This document shows positions 62,130 through 64,000 of a stretch of DNA of 64,000 bases, one piece after another (position 1 is the stretch's first letter; each line of letters begins with the position of its first letter). The DNA comes from an uncultured Poribacteria bacterium (GTDB taxonomy: Bacteria > Poribacteria > WGA-4E > WGA-3G), in contig OX639973.1 in the NCBI GenBank assembly GCA_951828385.1, positions 5,926,845 through 5,990,844 of the forward strand. The letters run 5' to 3'. The position numbers and the translations under genes were made by a program. Below the pieces are notes generated by a model. The model was given only the letters and a program-made list of their open reading frames with translations, had not been told where the DNA came from and did not search any database.

Positions 62130-63239
62130 ATGGCGAATACAGGTTGGGGAAACGTCTACAAGAAACTCGGCGCACGACCCGTCATTAATGCGACCGGCAA
62201 TCAGACCGTCCGAGGTGGATCCACGCCGTCGCCAGCGGTCCGAGACGCGATGCGCCAAGCAGATGATAGTTACGTTGAAATGGAAGAATTGCTCGAAAAA
62301 TCTGGGCAATTCATAGCCGAGCGGTTAGGTGCTGAAGACGCATACATCACAGCCGGATGCTACACCGCACTCGTCTTGGCATCAGCAACCGTCATGACAG
62401 GAAACGACCCTGACAAGTGCGCCCAACTGCCGGATACTACCGGCCTGAAAGACGAAATCGTTTTTCAGAAGATGCAACACTACTCCTACGACCGCGCATT
62501 TACGATTCCGGGCAGTAAACTCATTAATGTAGGCGACGAAAACGGTTGCGCCGCCGACGAACTGAGCGATGCCATCGGTGAAAACACCGCCGCACTCGCC
62601 TATCTCATCCAACCGAATCAGGGGAAAGCCGTTCCATTGGCGCAGGCGGTTGAAATCGCACACGCGCAGGGTCTCCCCTTAATTGCCGATGCTGCCTCTC
62701 AAATCTATCCGCTTGATTACTTCCGACGCAATGCCCAATCTGCAGACCTTGTCTGTTTCGGTGGCAAGTATTTCAACGCACCGCATTCGACTGGGTTCGT
62801 CTGTGGGAAAAAGGAATTGATTGAGACTGTACGGAGGCACGGCTTCATCGGGCCCCGTCCCGTCGGACGCGGGATGAAGGTAGATCGGCAGGAGATTATC
62901 GGATTGGTGACGGCTATCGACATCTGGCTATCAACGGATCACAATAAGCGGTTAAAGGAACAAGACGCGAGATACGCTGCACTCGCTGAAGGGCTTGAGA
63001 ACCTTGAGGGTGTGTCGTGCGAAGTCCGTTACCAAGAAAATAGCCATACGCTTTCCAATCTGCATGTTACGTGTAGTGGCAAGGATGCAGCGCAGATCGC
63101 ACGTGGATTGGATGCTGGCACCCCGCGTATCAAGGTGAATACGCACGGCAAAGACACGCTTGTGATTAATGCCTACACGCTTAATGCTGGCGAAGAGGAG
63201 ATCATCGCAAACGCATTACAACATCTTTTGCGTGAATAG
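62130..63239 (+). CDS. SelA-like PLP-dependent enzyme
   Basis: A 369-residue fold-type I PLP enzyme of the SelA/DgaE-related group. It starts YKKLGARPVINATGNQTVRGG, as in L-seryl-tRNA selenium transferase-like proteins. PLP-binding region: LPLIADAASQIYP (Asp to the pyridine N) and LVCFGGKYFNAPHSTGF, where Lys in GGKYF is the likely Schiff-base residue. True SelA is longer and has an N-terminal domain; this is more likely an amino-acid or amino-sugar ammonia-lyase or aldolase. No selenocysteine genes are visible nearby. AAGGAG precedes the ATG. Confidence 0.82.
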   Translation: MANTGWGNVYKKLGARPVINATGNQTVRGGSTPSPAVRDAMRQADDSYVEMEELLEKSGQFIAERLGAEDAYITAGCYTALVLASATVMTGNDPDKCAQLPDTTGLKDEIVFQKMQHYSYDRAFTIPGSKLINVGDENGCAADELSDAIGENTAALAYLIQPNQGKAVPLAQAVEIAHAQGLPLIADAASQIYPLDYFRRNAQSADLVCFGGKYFNAPHSTGFVCGKKELIETVRRHGFIGPRPVGRGMKVDRQEIIGLVTAIDIWLSTDHNKRLKEQDARYAALAEGLENLEGVSCEVRYQENSHTLSNLHVTCSGKDAAQIARGLDAGTPRIKVNTHGKDTLVINAYTLNAGEEEIIANALQHLLRE

Positions 63240-63303
63240 TATAGGACTTACGCGGACGCTCTCGCTGGCGAGGTTTTGCAGATGCGAAAGTCACCCGATC
63301 ACT

Positions 63304-63338
63304 ATTAACCATTAACCATCTACCATCTACCAAATAAC
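63304..63338. repeat. Tandem heptamer array ATTAACC/ATCTACC
   Basis: Units ATTAACC twice, ATCTACC twice and AAATAAC. It reaches the 3' end of the minus-strand gene at 63327, whose last codons lie inside it. Confidence 0.65.
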
Positions 63339-63758
63339 AAAGTCTGCCCACGGCTTTATGTTGAGCGTTCCTAACAGGAAGAAGACAGCCGTTCCGCCTG
63401 CTGCGCCTTTGGTGGCGGCAACCAGTTGAAGTCTGCGGATGTGTGCCTTATAAGCATCCGTGTAAAAACTGACATATTCTGCCGATTTACCGAGAAGTCG
63501 CTCGGCAGGCGGCACCGGCTGGTAGACATAAGCCCCACCGATCGCAATAGAGCCGAGCAAGCAACTCCCAGCTGTCCCTAAAATACCACCAGCGGCAAGC
63601 CACAATGCTGTGTTCACATCGTCTTCGGCATCATATTCCGCATCCGTTTTGGCATCCAAAGCGACACTGTTTTGCTGCGCTAAGCAGTGTAACGGCATGT
63701 ACCAGACCAATCCTAACATTAAAACAACCAAAGCGTGGAATAGCAGACCTCTTTTCAT
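63327..63758 (-). CDS. Small exported membrane protein of unknown function
   Basis: 143 residues from ATG 63758, which has AAAGGAG upstream; the longer frame to 63842 overlaps the neighbouring gene. A signal peptide or helix (FHALVVLMLGLVWYMPLHCLA) is followed by two more hydrophobic stretches (TALWLAAGGILGTAGSCLLGSIAIGGAYV; GAAGGTAVFFLLG). It is not recognised. The start lies one base after the stop of the upstream oxidoreductase gene, so they are co-translated. Confidence 0.6.
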   Translation of the reverse strand: MKRGLLFHALVVLMLGLVWYMPLHCLAQQNSVALDAKTDAEYDAEDDVNTALWLAAGGILGTAGSCLLGSIAIGGAYVYQPVPPAERLLGKSAEYVSFYTDAYKAHIRRLQLVAATKGAAGGTAVFFLLGTLNIKPWADFVIW

Positions 63759-63759
63759 T

Positions 63760-63999
63760 TCAACTCCTTTGCTCTGATGGTGACAAAATCTCAATAGCGC
63801 GACGTTCCGTCGTAGCCTTACGTGCCGCTTCGATAATCGCAAGGTTATGATACGCCATCTCTGGGCTCACAGGTACCGCTGCACCAGCAGCGAGCGCATT
63901 AAAGGTCTCCCTAAAGTAGCGCGCATGCCCGCTTGCATCCGTGCGTTCTGCTTCATCAAATTCAGGCAGTTCAAGTTGTTTCCAACCTTCTGCTCTCGT
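63760..63999 (-). CDS. C-terminus of a Gfo/Idh/MocA-family oxidoreductase (partial)
   Basis: The frame is open to the right edge and ends at TGA 63762-63760. The 79 visible residues (WKQLELPEFDEAERTDASGH, YFRETFNALAAGAAVPVSP, YHNLAIIEAARKATTERRAI) match the end of sugar dehydrogenases of this family, where NLAIIEAARKA is typical. The gene starts beyond the window. Its stop is one base from the start of the small membrane protein gene. Confidence 0.75.
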   Translation of the reverse strand, partial: TRAEGWKQLELPEFDEAERTDASGHARYFRETFNALAAGAAVPVSPEMAYHNLAIIEAARKATTERRAIEILSPSEQRS

Positions 64000-64000
64000 G

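Noticed and set aside
62130..63239. Selenocysteine synthase SelA
   Set aside because: The protein is too short, lacks the SelA N-terminal domain, and there are no selB, selD or tRNA-Sec signs in the window.

Overview
The window looks like a chromosomal segment of a free-standing or host-associated Gram-negative bacterium, most probably a member of Candidatus Poribacteria or a close relative. This is inferred from content, not from a search: a lipid A Kdo transferase; large secreted proteins ending in a FlgD-like domain that opens with (Y/F)PNPFNPETWIPY; type I dockerin repeats; phytanoyl-CoA dioxygenase, ThuA, Gfo/Idh/MocA, sugar-isomerase and aldo/keto reductase genes; and a large load of short intergenic repeats. 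No rRNA, tRNA, CRISPR array or complete insertion sequence was found. Both ends cut through genes.

Region 1 (1-25.8 kb) is mostly housekeeping and catabolic. It holds a giant leucine-rich-repeat metalloprotease (5' end missing), a cupin, waaA and trxA, then a structured non-coding stretch (7.69-8.04 kb). A Tat-linked molybdenum hydroxylase operon of the PaoABC/YagTSR type follows (8.25-12.34 kb). Next come a membrane protein, a phytanoyl-CoA dioxygenase/FkbM pair, a secreted protein, an aldo/keto reductase and an SDR. Three tandem paralogous secreted proteins end in dockerin or FlgD-like modules, followed by a TolB-like propeller, a predicted alpha/alpha-toroid protein and a sugar isomerase.

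Region 2 (26-55.3 kb) is accessory and the most unusual part. Two almost identical genes for sigma-54 enhancer-binding proteins without any sensory domain each sit next to three GTTCC-N5-GGAAC palindromes and a perfect -24/-12 promoter. A third copy of that promoter lies at 54.17 kb without an activator or palindromes. The genes they face encode envelope proteins: a fused phosphoesterase-like/glutaredoxin/CcdA membrane protein, small Cys-rich exported proteins, and an unrecognised family of anchored, often His-rich proteins sharing the motif FGDIPQVH. Around them are two sets of GT39-type glycosyltransferases, DPM1-like GT2 enzymes and UPF0104 flippase-like proteins. One GT2/flippase pair is broken by in-frame stops and a frameshift; the other is intact. 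My inference is a sigma-54-controlled programme that exports, oxidises and glycosylates small surface proteins, recently duplicated and partly decaying.

Region 3 (55.3-64 kb) returns to ordinary genes: an ECF sigma factor fused through a membrane segment to a beta-propeller, two Gfo/Idh/MocA oxidoreductases (one partial), a ThuA protein, an Mrp-type ATPase, and a SelA-like PLP enzyme. Intergenic spaces carry three copies of a TA-flanked miniature element, two other inverted-repeat elements, and several arrays of tandem heptamers.
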